From Mucilaginibacter sp. (lineage in GTDB: Bacteria; Bacteroidota; Bacteroidia; Sphingobacteriales; Sphingobacteriaceae), in contig JANXTT010000077.1 in assembly GCA_025352225.1 (NCBI GenBank), positions 1 through 36,613 of the forward strand: a DNA stretch of 36,613 nt, given 5' to 3'. Numbering within the stretch: the stretch's first letter is position 1; each line of letters opens with the position of its first letter. Of the stretch, positions 25,443 to 33,594 are shown one piece after another. A model generated the notes under the pieces. The model did no database searches. It had not been told where the DNA came from and was given only the letters and a program-made list of their open reading frames with translations. Position numbers and translations under genes: made by a program.

Positions 25443-27386
25443 TTACTTAACCGGAATAATGTCAATTATAACTGTTCTGTTATAAAAACGTTCTTCAGGA
25501 AGATTGTTTTCAAAAGGAGAGTGGCTAAGGTTTTTACCAAAACCAAATGTTTCAAATTTAACATTGGTTTTGCCCGCTTTGGCCAACTCACGCTCAAGTA
25601 TTTTTTGTGTTCCATTCGCTCTGTTATCTGATAATTTTTGGTTGTATTCATCTTCTCCAATAACATCTGTATGGCCATGTATAATAACTGTTGATCCTTC
25701 AGGAATTAATGGTGATACAATATTGGTCAGAAAATTATCGTAGGCGGCAATAGTTTTTGCTTTATCAAAATCAAACACAATACTATACCTGTAACCTTTT
25801 TCAATCGTTTCATTCTGGCGTATTAAATGAACAGTGCTTTCCTTTTTAACAGGTAACCCATTTTTAGGTTCTCCAATCATTGTTATTTTATAATCACCAG
25901 TTGGACTATTACCTAAAATCGATGATCCTGGTACACTTTCTTTGTCACTTGTAAATGGCCCGTAACTTTGAATATTCCCTTTATCATCTGTAGCGGTTAT
26001 AGTCCACGATTTAAATGTGTCTTTAGCACCGTCTACGTTGAAAAAAACATGACTGTCAAGCGGGTCAACTTGGGTTGTATTGAACTGTACAGGCTTCATC
26101 ATTCCGCCACCTACTTCTATTAATAATTCTGGCGAGGTGCTCTCAATATCAACTCTACGGTCTTCTGATTTAAGCAAGGTTAGCTCTTTAGTACCTCCAG
26201 GCTGTTCTGATGGCATAGTTGGTTTTTTGCGCGCCTGTGTCCTGATTCTTGAATCCTCAATTCCAAATGCGCTAATTAAATATTGTTTTATCGCTTCCGC
26301 GAAAGCCTTGCCATCTTTTGGCCCCTTAGCTGGAGATCCACTTAAGGTTATAGTAGCATTTGGGTTTGAACGCATCCGGTCGCCCAGAATATTCAGAATA
26401 TTATGATATACATTTAATTGCCTTGAAGAACGGCCATTCATGTTATCAGACTGTTCATTTTGTAACTGTACTTCTTTAAAACCTGATGCCTGGTCTTTTG
26501 TAAGTATCACATACCTTCCCGGAATCTCAGACGACCCTTCATCAAAGAATATAGAATTAAGAAGTGGCAACGTTTCGCTTATCTGGCGTTTAACTGGCAC
26601 TGTTATAGGTGCCCTAACCGAGAATACAACATCACGTACAGGTGGAGCAGTTGCTACTAGCGCATCTTCTTTTGGAATAATTTTTGAACCCTTTCCAAAT
26701 TTAAGTGCTATACCGGCCCTTACAGTCGTAATTTGCCAGCTTTCTATATCGCGAGGGGCTTGTCCAAAATAGGGATGAAATGAAATAAACGGCGAAAGGC
26801 TAACCTTAGTGGTACTGTTAGGTGATGACATTTGAATATCATAGCCCATTCCAACCTGACCAGAAATTACTGTATTATGCATTGCGCTCAATTCGGCATC
26901 GGTATTTGGTTGTTTAAGCTGTGTGTACGAAAAGTCTTTCTGTAAATTGAAAGCTACACGTGGGCCTGCAAAAAAGAAAAAATTTGATGATGGCATACCT
27001 AAACGTATACTGGGCTCAATACTTACATAGCTTGTATTTGTACCTAATGTAGCCGGGCAATTACAAGGGGCTGTAACGCCGTCAAACTTGCCCCCACGGC
27101 CATCATAAGCCACGTTTAACATGCCACCCCATACGCCCACCGGACGATATTCCATCAGGATAGAACCATATGGGCGAATGCCTGAACCTTTATGAAAAGC
27201 AGTTGGGACGATTAATGAACTGTTCAACCTTTGGGTTGTACCATCATAAAAGTTTGCATTTGCCGCGCCAGATACACCAAACCACCATACGGGCTGCGTA
27301 GTTTGCCCTTGCACCGTGGCGCGGGCCATCATTATCATCATCAAACAGATGATAGATCTTTTTATTGTTTTATTTATGGGTAACAT
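25443..27386 (-). CDS. Outer-membrane protein with two OmpA-like domains
   Basis: A 647-residue envelope protein. The signal peptide (about 1-28, ending VQGQ) is followed by a strand-rich region (about 34-232) like an outer-membrane beta-barrel, a first OmpA-like domain (about 275-416, with FFDEGSSEIP and EDRRVDIES), a linker with a beta-sandwich look, and a second OmpA-like domain (about 533-645, with IHGHTDVIG, LSDNRA and NRTVIIDI). OmpA-like domains bind peptidoglycan. The frame extends 15 codons further, but the start is set at 27386 because a good AAAGGAGA ribosome site and the signal peptide fit there. It lies 88 nt downstream of the ice-binding gene and probably shares its transcript. 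Confidence 0.85.
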   Translation of the reverse strand: MLPINKTIKRSIICLMMIMMARATVQGQTTQPVWWFGVSGAANANFYDGTTQRLNSSLIVPTAFHKGSGIRPYGSILMEYRPVGVWGGMLNVAYDGRGGKFDGVTAPCNCPATLGTNTSYVSIEPSIRLGMPSSNFFFFAGPRVAFNLQKDFSYTQLKQPNTDAELSAMHNTVISGQVGMGYDIQMSSPNSTTKVSLSPFISFHPYFGQAPRDIESWQITTVRAGIALKFGKGSKIIPKEDALVATAPPVRDVVFSVRAPITVPVKRQISETLPLLNSIFFDEGSSEIPGRYVILTKDQASGFKEVQLQNEQSDNMNGRSSRQLNVYHNILNILGDRMRSNPNATITLSGSPAKGPKDGKAFAEAIKQYLISAFGIEDSRIRTQARKKPTMPSEQPGGTKELTLLKSEDRRVDIESTSPELLIEVGGGMMKPVQFNTTQVDPLDSHVFFNVDGAKDTFKSWTITATDDKGNIQSYGPFTSDKESVPGSSILGNSPTGDYKITMIGEPKNGLPVKKESTVHLIRQNETIEKGYRYSIVFDFDKAKTIAAYDNFLTNIVSPLIPEGSTVIIHGHTDVIGEDEYNQKLSDNRANGTQKILERELAKAGKTNVKFETFGFGKNLSHSPFENNLPEERFYNRTVIIDIIPVK

Positions 27387-27428
27387 ATTAATATCTCCTT
27401 TTAAAGTTAAATTTTGATTTCTTAGTAA

Positions 27429-27450
27429 CACCCCGTTAAAAAACGGGGTG
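27429..27450 (-). repeat. Intercistronic hairpin between ice-binding and OmpA genes
   Basis: Arms 27429-27437 (CACCCCGTT) and 27442-27450 are perfect reverse complements over a 4-nt loop. No T-run follows on the minus strand, so full termination is unlikely. It may stabilise the upstream mRNA or set the ratio of the two products. Confidence 0.65.
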
Positions 27451-27474
27451 AACTTGTTTCGTTAATACTGATTA

Positions 27475-29298
27475 TTAAGGTAATAAAACAATATTGGCAT
27501 TTAAAGTAACCGCTGTTTGTGCTAGCAACCTACCAGTAACTTTAGTACCAGTATTAAGCGAGATCAGAGTTTTACTCAATATATTACCACTAAAGTCCAC
27601 ATTGGTGCCCAACGTTGCTTGCCCGGCCACTACCCAAAAGATATTTTTGGCTTGCGCACCACCCGTTAAAGTAATAATAGCGCTATTGTTTACAGTAAGG
27701 TCTTGTGATATCTGGAACACCCATGTATCATTTGGCCCACCTGCAAGCGTTACACCAGCACTTGTTATTAAAACTCCAGTGCTGTATTTGTATAATCCAG
27801 GAGGCAGGATTTTACCGCTGATATTACCAGCGTACAGGTCGACAATAGGAGCAGGGGTAACTAAGTTGTTAGCGGTTGTATAAGCTGTTTGCATATCACC
27901 CACGGCTGTTGTCATGTTGCTCGGTGTAGGAGCTGCATAATCAGATGCGTAAACTTTTCCTGTAACAATCGGCGTATGCGAAGACTGTCCGTTAGCATCC
28001 AAGATTAACCCAAAGCCGGTTATTGCAGTTGCAGCGGCCGGGCTTACTCCGATATTACCCTCAATTGATGTAATTCCGGTGGTTGAAATGCCTGATTTTG
28101 TTAGTATGTTGAAATTAGCTGCAGTACCCAGGTCTACCTGACCAGGCCCGATTGCAACTATTGGAGTGAAAACTGCTACCAATGTTCTGTTCCCTGGAAG
28201 TGGGAATGTGTATGATGAACTTGTAGATACTTGTACGTTGTTCTCTGTCCATTTAGTGAACAGGTATCCTACAGCTGCATTGGCTGTTACTGTTACCGAA
28301 GAATTTGCAGCAAATGAACCTGCTCCGGTAGTTGAACCGCCTGCAGCCGGACTAGAGGATAAATTAACAACAAAGTTACCTGATGCTACTACCAAGTAGT
28401 TGGCTACCAATGTACGGTTACCAGCTATTACAAATTGATAGCTTGGGCTTTTTGATTGTTCAACATTGTTTTCTGTCCAGTTAACAAATGTGTATCCAGA
28501 GTTTGGCGTTGCAGTTACCGTTACTGTAGAACCCGCATTATATGCGCCAGACCCAGCGTTTGTACCACCAGCCACAGGGTTCGATGATAAATTCACCGCG
28601 AATTTCCCTGGTATCACAGCCGCGAAGTTTGCTACTAAGGTTCTGTTTCCAGCTATTGTGAATTGGTAGTTTGAACTTGTAGATGCTATAACCCCGTTAT
28701 CTGTCCAGTTAGTAAAGGTATAACCAGTATTTGGGACGGCGGTTACCGTTGCTAATGAACCCTGAGCAAATGTTCCGGCTCCGGTAGTTGTTCCGCCTAA
28801 CGCCGGATTGGCTGATAATGTTACCTGCGGAATTGTTGTAAATGTCCATACATAGTCATTTACCAATGCAGTACGCAAGGTATCTGTAGCCCCGGTTGTA
28901 ATAGTACCGGTGTAAACTACAAATGGTAACAAAGGTTGGGATGGCGTAAAAGTAAATATCGCCGCGTTAGCAGTTGGCGCGATTGTTCCGGCAACCTGTG
29001 TGCCACTTTGTTTAATGATGAATGTTGTATTATTAATAGTTGATGCCTTCATGGCGGTGTTGAAAGTTACTGATATAACCTTGTTAAGAGCCACATCAAC
29101 GGCTTTATCCATTGGGTCGGTAGATGCTACAATAGAACATACGCCTACTACCTCGCCTTGAAAATCATTCTTTTTACAGCCTGCCATAATGATAATAAGC
29201 AGTAATACCGTTGACCACATGGTATTGAATAGTTTAGAATAGCCCCTGCTTTTATCAGCACGAGTACCATCCATAGTCAAAGTAATTTTTTTACTCAT
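27475..29298 (-). CDS. Ice-binding (DUF3494) lipoprotein with Ig-like domain and InlB-type repeats
   Basis: A 607-residue surface lipoprotein. A hydrophobic segment (about 29-40) ends in MAGC, so Cys41 is probably lipidated; the 20 residues before the segment make an unusually long n-region. Next come an Ig-like domain (about 54-155, with VSVTFNTAM-type strands and WTFTT), three InlB/Flg_new-like repeats (about 159-233, 235-309 and 311-384, each with GYxF..W and GNRTLVA) and a C-terminal DUF3494 domain (387-607). The latter is a beta-helix that adsorbs to ice in known members. Typical pieces are VDLGTAANFNILTKSGI, GGAQAKNIFWVV and TGRLLAQTAVTLN. It is likely displayed on the surface as an ice adhesin or antifreeze, inferred from the family. 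Confidence 0.88.
   Translation of the reverse strand: MSKKITLTMDGTRADKSRGYSKLFNTMWSTVLLLIIIMAGCKKNDFQGEVVGVCSIVASTDPMDKAVDVALNKVISVTFNTAMKASTINNTTFIIKQSGTQVAGTIAPTANAAIFTFTPSQPLLPFVVYTGTITTGATDTLRTALVNDYVWTFTTIPQVTLSANPALGGTTTGAGTFAQGSLATVTAVPNTGYTFTNWTDNGVIASTSSNYQFTIAGNRTLVANFAAVIPGKFAVNLSSNPVAGGTNAGSGAYNAGSTVTVTATPNSGYTFVNWTENNVEQSKSPSYQFVIAGNRTLVANYLVVASGNFVVNLSSSPAAGGSTTGAGSFAANSSVTVTANAAVGYLFTKWTENNVQVSTSSSYTFPLPGNRTLVAVFTPIVAIGPGQVDLGTAANFNILTKSGISTTGITSIEGNIGVSPAAATAITGFGLILDANGQSSHTPIVTGKVYASDYAAPTPSNMTTAVGDMQTAYTTANNLVTPAPIVDLYAGNISGKILPPGLYKYSTGVLITSAGVTLAGGPNDTWVFQISQDLTVNNSAIITLTGGAQAKNIFWVVAGQATLGTNVDFSGNILSKTLISLNTGTKVTGRLLAQTAVTLNANIVLLP
28147..28824 (-). repeat. Three tandem InlB-type repeat units within the ice-binding gene
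   Basis: Three consecutive units of about 75-76 codons encode related sequences: NPALGG, NPVAGG or SPAAGG near the start, GYTF/GYLF with a W in the middle, and GNRTLVA at the end. They are similar at protein level but clearly diverged from one another. Confidence 0.8.
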
Positions 29299-29860
29299 GG
29301 TTAGTTATTTTTTAGTGTGAATTTTTACAAGTCTTGAAGTCTTTTTATTGAAGAGAAATCAGAATGGTTGTATGAGTATATGCAAAGCAAGTGCCTCTAT
29401 TCATATCTTGGGGCCTACAAAACGGATGATTGGTGATTGATTTGAACAATTTAAGGCTCAATACCTGCCTGATATGCCTGAATGGGATATTCCTTTAAAT
29501 TTAGTGTTCGAATTTTAAAAACGCGGCTTGTTTATTAAAATTAAATTGCAATTATAACGTTTTGAGATATAATTGTAATTATTAGTTACATACAATATTT
29601 TATATAAATTGGAGAGAATTATTTTATTTATTTAAGAAATAAATATACTTTATTACAAAGATGAATTTTTATTTATTGCAAGTAAAATCTATAATTTACA
29701 GTTGTCAACTGTAACTAAATATTTACATGTAGAGTGTTTTATGATTAGTTAAATGGAATTTACTGTAGGTTATTAACTAAAATTTAAAAATAAATAATTT
29801 TCTTTATAATAAATAAATGAAAAATCTAATTGAATTTAAGATCATCAAACTAATAACAAT
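29299..29860. other. Long AT-rich intergenic region upstream of the ice-binding gene
   Basis: About 560 nt between two minus-strand operons. It contains a near-perfect inverted repeat at 29544-29580 and a possible plus-strand coding remnant at 29372-29518, with a TGA at 29438. The region 29581-29860 is extremely AT-rich and shows nothing I can name. The promoter of the ice-binding gene must lie here, but no consensus -7 box was found near 29298. Confidence 0.5.
29544..29580. repeat. 13-bp inverted repeat in the ice-binding gene upstream region
   Basis: Arms 29544-29556 (AATTGCAATTATA) and 29568-29580 pair with a single G-T wobble around an 11-nt loop. On the minus strand it is followed by a T-rich stretch. 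It could be a weak terminator for the ddl/ABC operon or a regulatory site for the ice-binding operon. Confidence 0.5.
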
Positions 29861-30967
29861 TCATTCATTTATTAAATGTTGAGGTTTATAATAATTGTTG
29901 TAAAACAGGTAGTATGCAACTGATAGATCTATAAATATTAACAACCAAAGTAACTTAAACATCACCACCCAAAACAATACTATAAATAGAACCATTACAC
30001 GGGTCATATATTTTTCCATATCGAGCCCCATGTTATATAACATATTATGGAACAGTAAAATAACACTTAAACTAAAACTTAATAAACCAACAGCCATTAC
30101 AGGTTTAAACCGAACAAATAACCACACAGTTTCTGGTAACAATAGAAAAAAGTATACGCTTAAAAAAGAAATAAATAGTTTTAACCGCGATATCGGCAGG
30201 TTTCTGGCAAAATTTAAAAATGTATCTTCAAATTGCCGTTCATCAAAAACAATAACCGAGTGAGATACTGCAATCGCCAACATGGCTATCCCTGCTACCC
30301 TGAAATCATGACTAACATCGGCAAACATGAGGAAAACACCTGAGATAATTAAGTATGATAATATCTTGGTTATCAAATATCTTACTTTTAGTTTGTTAAA
30401 CATATGATATATATACAAACTAAAATAAGGCTTGTGCCAGTTTTTGGTAAACTTGAATAGAATGGATTGTTTACTGCCGTCAATGAGCTTATTAACTAAC
30501 CGTGAATAAAGTAAAGCACTGCCGCCGATAAGTATAACCACGTAGCATAAAATAGTTGTTGCAGGTAAATAATAATGGTGTTTAATGGCTACCCCAATGC
30601 TAATAATGGCATAAATCAGTATAGGTAAACTAACTGTTACCTGTACTATTACCCAGCTGTAAAATTGCTTTAATTTTGGGTAAGAAGTGCTGCTATAAAA
30701 TAAAAACTGTTGATGTATCCCAAACAATTGCCCGGCTACATAATGCCAACTTTTAAGGGTGTATAACATCCATACTAAAAAAACAACCAGCATAAGTATC
30801 GGGCTGGTAATAAACGCAATCATTAAAGCTTCATGATAACTCAGGAGTTGTGAAGGTTCAACCATGCCAAACATAACCAAAAATAGGAAAAACAATATGC
30901 CTGCATGGGTTTTATAAAACCCATTGGCAAATATTTTTAAAAGTATGTTAGTTAAAGGCGAATTCAT
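29861..30967 (-). CDS. Predicted ABC transporter membrane subunit
   Basis: A 368-residue very hydrophobic protein with about ten membrane helices spread along its length and short polar loops. I do not recognise the family. Its start codon overlaps the stop of the ATPase gene by one base (TGATG), which implies coupled translation and makes it the likely membrane partner. The middle contains a basic loop (about 170-190, LVNKLIDGSKQ). It is the last gene of a ddl-ATPase-permease run. The substrate is unknown. Confidence 0.7.
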   Translation of the reverse strand: MNSPLTNILLKIFANGFYKTHAGILFFLFLVMFGMVEPSQLLSYHEALMIAFITSPILMLVVFLVWMLYTLKSWHYVAGQLFGIHQQFLFYSSTSYPKLKQFYSWVIVQVTVSLPILIYAIISIGVAIKHHYYLPATTILCYVVILIGGSALLYSRLVNKLIDGSKQSILFKFTKNWHKPYFSLYIYHMFNKLKVRYLITKILSYLIISGVFLMFADVSHDFRVAGIAMLAIAVSHSVIVFDERQFEDTFLNFARNLPISRLKLFISFLSVYFFLLLPETVWLFVRFKPVMAVGLLSFSLSVILLFHNMLYNMGLDMEKYMTRVMVLFIVLFWVVMFKLLWLLIFIDLSVAYYLFYNNYYKPQHLINE

Positions 30968-31602
30968 CAGGATGTAAATTGGACCGTCTGATTTTCAACC
31001 AAAAGTTCTATGGCTTCGGGTATTATATCGCCATCTAATGCCTGGTGCGAAGTAAGCAGGATCATTGTTCCATCATTTCTATGTGCGTTGGTTATCCAGG
31101 TGTAAAGTATATTTAATGCCTCAGTATCAATTGTAATTAACGGCTCATCAAGTAATATAAGTTTTGGCCGTCCTAAAAAAGCAAGTAATAATGATAGTTT
31201 TTTAAGCATCCCACTAGAGTATGAACCAACAGGGCGATCAACATAGCCCTGCATTTTCATACTTTCAATTAAATCTTTTTCTTGTCCTTTTGGAGCTTTT
31301 TTAGCTGAGATAAAAAGGTCTATCATTTCTAATCCGGTAATAAACTCCGGGAATAAAGGCTCAGCCTCACTAAAGTTAACTAACTGGCGGTAAATAACGG
31401 GTTGTTTTTTAATGCTGATATTGTTATTTAATAAAATATCTCCCTCAAAAGCCAATATACCAGCTATTGATTTTAATAAGGTACTTTTGCCAGATCCATT
31501 AACACCCTTAATCCAGTAAATACCAGGCTCCAGTTGTAGCGCGGGTATTTGTAGGGCCGGATAACTGCTATATGATTTTTTGAAATTCTCGAAATGAAGC
31601 AT
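30967..31602 (-). CDS. ABC transporter ATP-binding protein, compact
   Basis: A 211-residue ATPase subunit with Walker A GVNGSGKST at residues 33-41, signature YSSGMLKK near 116-123, Walker B LILLDEPL near 140-148 and switch His in TSHQ. It is shorter than most ABC ATPases and similar in size to CcmA-type ones. It starts 26 nt after ddl and is coupled to the membrane subunit downstream. There is no substrate-binding protein, so an exporter or a mechanical role is more likely than import. Confidence 0.87.
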   Translation of the reverse strand: MLHFENFKKSYSSYPALQIPALQLEPGIYWIKGVNGSGKSTLLKSIAGILAFEGDILLNNNISIKKQPVIYRQLVNFSEAEPLFPEFITGLEMIDLFISAKKAPKGQEKDLIESMKMQGYVDRPVGSYSSGMLKKLSLLLAFLGRPKLILLDEPLITIDTEALNILYTWITNAHRNDGTMILLTSHQALDGDIIPEAIELLVENQTVQFTS

Positions 31603-31628
31603 GAAAAAATTATTAAATAGACATTCTA

Positions 31629-32612
31629 TTATTTGCTTGTTCCTTCAATCAGTTCATCATAAAAATCTTGAATATCTATGCCCGCGGCCTTAACTTGTTG
31701 GGGTATTAAACTATTAACTGTTTGCCCTGGGGTAGTATTGATCTCAATAAAATAAAAATCGTTAGTAATCTCCTGTAAAATAAAATCAATCCTGGTCATG
31801 CCTCTGCAGTTTAAACGCAAGTAAACTTCAGTAACAATACGAGCTATAGTTTTATTTTGTTCATCGCTTAAATCGGCAGGGGTTATTTCTTGAGATATGC
31901 CAGGTGTATACTTTGCTTCAAAATCAAAAAACTCTTTTGAACTTATAATTTCGGTAGCCGGTAACACTTTAAGGCGGCCATGTAAACGCACCACTCCGAT
32001 ACTGAATTCCCGGCCCTTAATATATTCCTCAACTAAAACCTGATGATCTTCTTTAAAAGCTTTTTCCAAAGCCTGCGGTAAAGCGGCAATATTATGCACT
32101 TTGCTCATGCCCACACTACTACCGCCATTATTGGGTTTTATAAATAACGGGAACTTCAACAGTCCAGCAATACTTGCTATATCATGCGCGTCGTGTTTAA
32201 ACAATTGCATAGAACGGGCGGTATACAAGCTTTCAATGCCGTGTACAATAGCCTTGGTAAAGGCCTTGTTCATACTTATGGCCGATGTAGTTGTATCGCA
32301 GGTATTATATGGAATATTCAACAAATCGAAATATCCTTGTAACTTTCCATCTTCGCCAGGGGTACCGTGAACCGTTATAAAAGCAAAGTCGAAATTTATC
32401 TTTATATCAGCAACAATTAAGCTAAAATCGTTTTTATTAATATTAATCTCTTCGTTATCATCCGTAACATAGATCCATTTTTCGCGGGATATCAAAATTG
32501 TATAGACCTTATATTTTTCTGATTTTAGATTAGTGGAAATGTATTTAGCGCTATTGATCGATACATCATATTCGCCAGTAAAACCTCCGGCTACAAGGGC
32601 AATGTTTTTCAT
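31629..32612 (-). CDS. ddl: D-alanine--D-alanine ligase
   Basis: A 327-residue ATP-grasp enzyme that makes the D-Ala-D-Ala dipeptide for peptidoglycan. The N-terminal domain has VAGGFTGEYDVSI and VHGTPGEDG; the ATP-grasp part has KPNNGGSSVGMSK, VEEYIKGREFSIGV and FYFIEINTTPGQT. The length is normal. It is first in a minus-strand run with an ABC ATPase and membrane subunit, and divergent from a PASTA gene, so cell-wall functions cluster here. Its promoter is at 32683-32716. Confidence 0.95.
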   Translation of the reverse strand: MKNIALVAGGFTGEYDVSINSAKYISTNLKSEKYKVYTILISREKWIYVTDDNEEININKNDFSLIVADIKINFDFAFITVHGTPGEDGKLQGYFDLLNIPYNTCDTTTSAISMNKAFTKAIVHGIESLYTARSMQLFKHDAHDIASIAGLLKFPLFIKPNNGGSSVGMSKVHNIAALPQALEKAFKEDHQVLVEEYIKGREFSIGVVRLHGRLKVLPATEIISSKEFFDFEAKYTPGISQEITPADLSDEQNKTIARIVTEVYLRLNCRGMTRIDFILQEITNDFYFIEINTTPGQTVNSLIPQQVKAAGIDIQDFYDELIEGTSK

Positions 32613-32682
32613 TTAAGATGCTTTAATTGTAAAATACGCTTCTGAGTGTTTTAACACCAGAAAGGGTGTACTTGATAATGTT

Positions 32683-32716
32683 CAAATATAAACGAATTAT
32701 AATTTTAAAAAACAAA
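32683..32716 (-). promoter_or_regulatory. Promoter of ddl
   Basis: On the minus strand TATATTTG (32690 to 32683) is an exact -7 box, and TTTG (32716 to 32713) stands 22 bp upstream. The spacing is slightly long. The leader would be about 65 nt. Confidence 0.55.
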
Positions 32717-32737
32717 TGCTTTGTGTTTGCAAAGCAT
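32716..32737. promoter_or_regulatory. Inverted repeat between the divergent ddl and PASTA promoters
   Basis: ATGCTTTG at 32716-32723 and CAAAGCAT at 32730-32737 are perfect reverse complements with a 6-nt spacer. It overlaps the edge of the ddl -33 element and lies about 40 nt upstream of the PASTA -7 box. The position suits an operator acting on both genes. No regulator gene is next to it. Confidence 0.55.
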
Positions 32738-32776
32738 CGAAAATAACTTTCAACTCCGTAAATTAAATTTTTTGCC

Positions 32777-32784
32777 TATGTTTG
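32777..32784 (+). promoter_or_regulatory. -7 promoter box of the PASTA operon
   Basis: TATGTTTG matches TAnnTTTG exactly, 40 nt before the start codon at 32824. A clear TTTG -33 element was not found at the right distance. Confidence 0.5.
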
Positions 32785-32823
32785 ATTGCCGAATTGCAAC
32801 AAAATATAGAAACTTATATTTAA

Positions 32824-33594
32824 ATGGGTAAATTTATTGATTACTTAAAAACCAGGTCATTTGCAATCAACCTTGCAATTGCCATAAGTACTGTAATTAT
32901 TGTAGTTATGGCCGCTTTTTTTAGCCTAGGCGTTTATACACGGCATGGTTCGGGTATTCCGGTACCTAAATTAGATGGTTTGCCAGTTGAACGTGCAATT
33001 GAGTTATTGGATAAACAGGGTTTCCATAATCCTCAAATAGATTCTGTTTATGTTTTAGACCAGACACCGGGTACAGTTATTCAGCAAGACCCTGATGCCG
33101 GAACTAACGTAAAAGAAAACCGAACCATTTACCTAACTATCGTAACCCGTAAGGCTCCAAATGTTTCGTTACCGGATATTGAACAAAAAACTTATCGCGA
33201 AGCTATGGCGATGTTATCTAATTTCGGGTTAAAGGTTGGCGATACTACACATAAAGCCGATATAGCTCGCGACCGTGTGCTGGAGGTAAGATTTGCCGGA
33301 CAAACTATTAAAACAGGAGATAAAATACCTAAAGGCTCAAAAATTGATTTGGTTTTAGGAGATGGGGCGGGGGCAAGTGAGGTAGATGTTCCGGAGGTGG
33401 TTAATCTTGATTTGGATGAAGCGAAATTCGCAATAAAAAATTCGGGATTAGTTATAGGAACCATTACCTATGAAGGAACAATAACAGATTCAACAAAAAC
33501 GATAATCAAAGCACAGTTTCCAATGAAAACAGATTCATCGGCAAAAGTTAGTATTGGTACCCATATAAACTTAACTGTAACACAAAAAAACTAA
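32824..33594 (+). CDS. Membrane-anchored protein with three PASTA domains
   Basis: A 256-residue protein with one N-terminal membrane helix (about 13-37) and three PASTA domains outside it (about 45-110, 112-178 and 183-254; for example VPKLDGLPVERAIELL and VPEVVNLDLDEAKFAI). PASTA domains bind peptidoglycan fragments or beta-lactams in kinases and penicillin-binding proteins. Here no kinase or transpeptidase part is attached, as is common in Bacteroidota, so it may be a wall-binding adaptor. It begins a compact plus-strand run with rhodanese, mltG and thioesterase genes; the next ATG directly follows its stop. Confidence 0.9.
   Translation: MGKFIDYLKTRSFAINLAIAISTVIIVVMAAFFSLGVYTRHGSGIPVPKLDGLPVERAIELLDKQGFHNPQIDSVYVLDQTPGTVIQQDPDAGTNVKENRTIYLTIVTRKAPNVSLPDIEQKTYREAMAMLSNFGLKVGDTTHKADIARDRVLEVRFAGQTIKTGDKIPKGSKIDLVLGDGAGASEVDVPEVVNLDLDEAKFAIKNSGLVIGTITYEGTITDSTKTIIKAQFPMKTDSSAKVSIGTHINLTVTQKN

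Noticed and set aside
28147..28824. Repeat units in the ice-binding gene considered as recent DNA-level tandem duplication
   Set aside because: The units are diverged in sequence and resemble standard InlB-type protein repeats.
32716..32737. Hairpin before ddl considered as an intrinsic terminator or attenuator on the minus strand
   Set aside because: The best ddl promoter lies downstream of it in the direction of ddl transcription, so it would not be in the ddl leader; an operator is more consistent.
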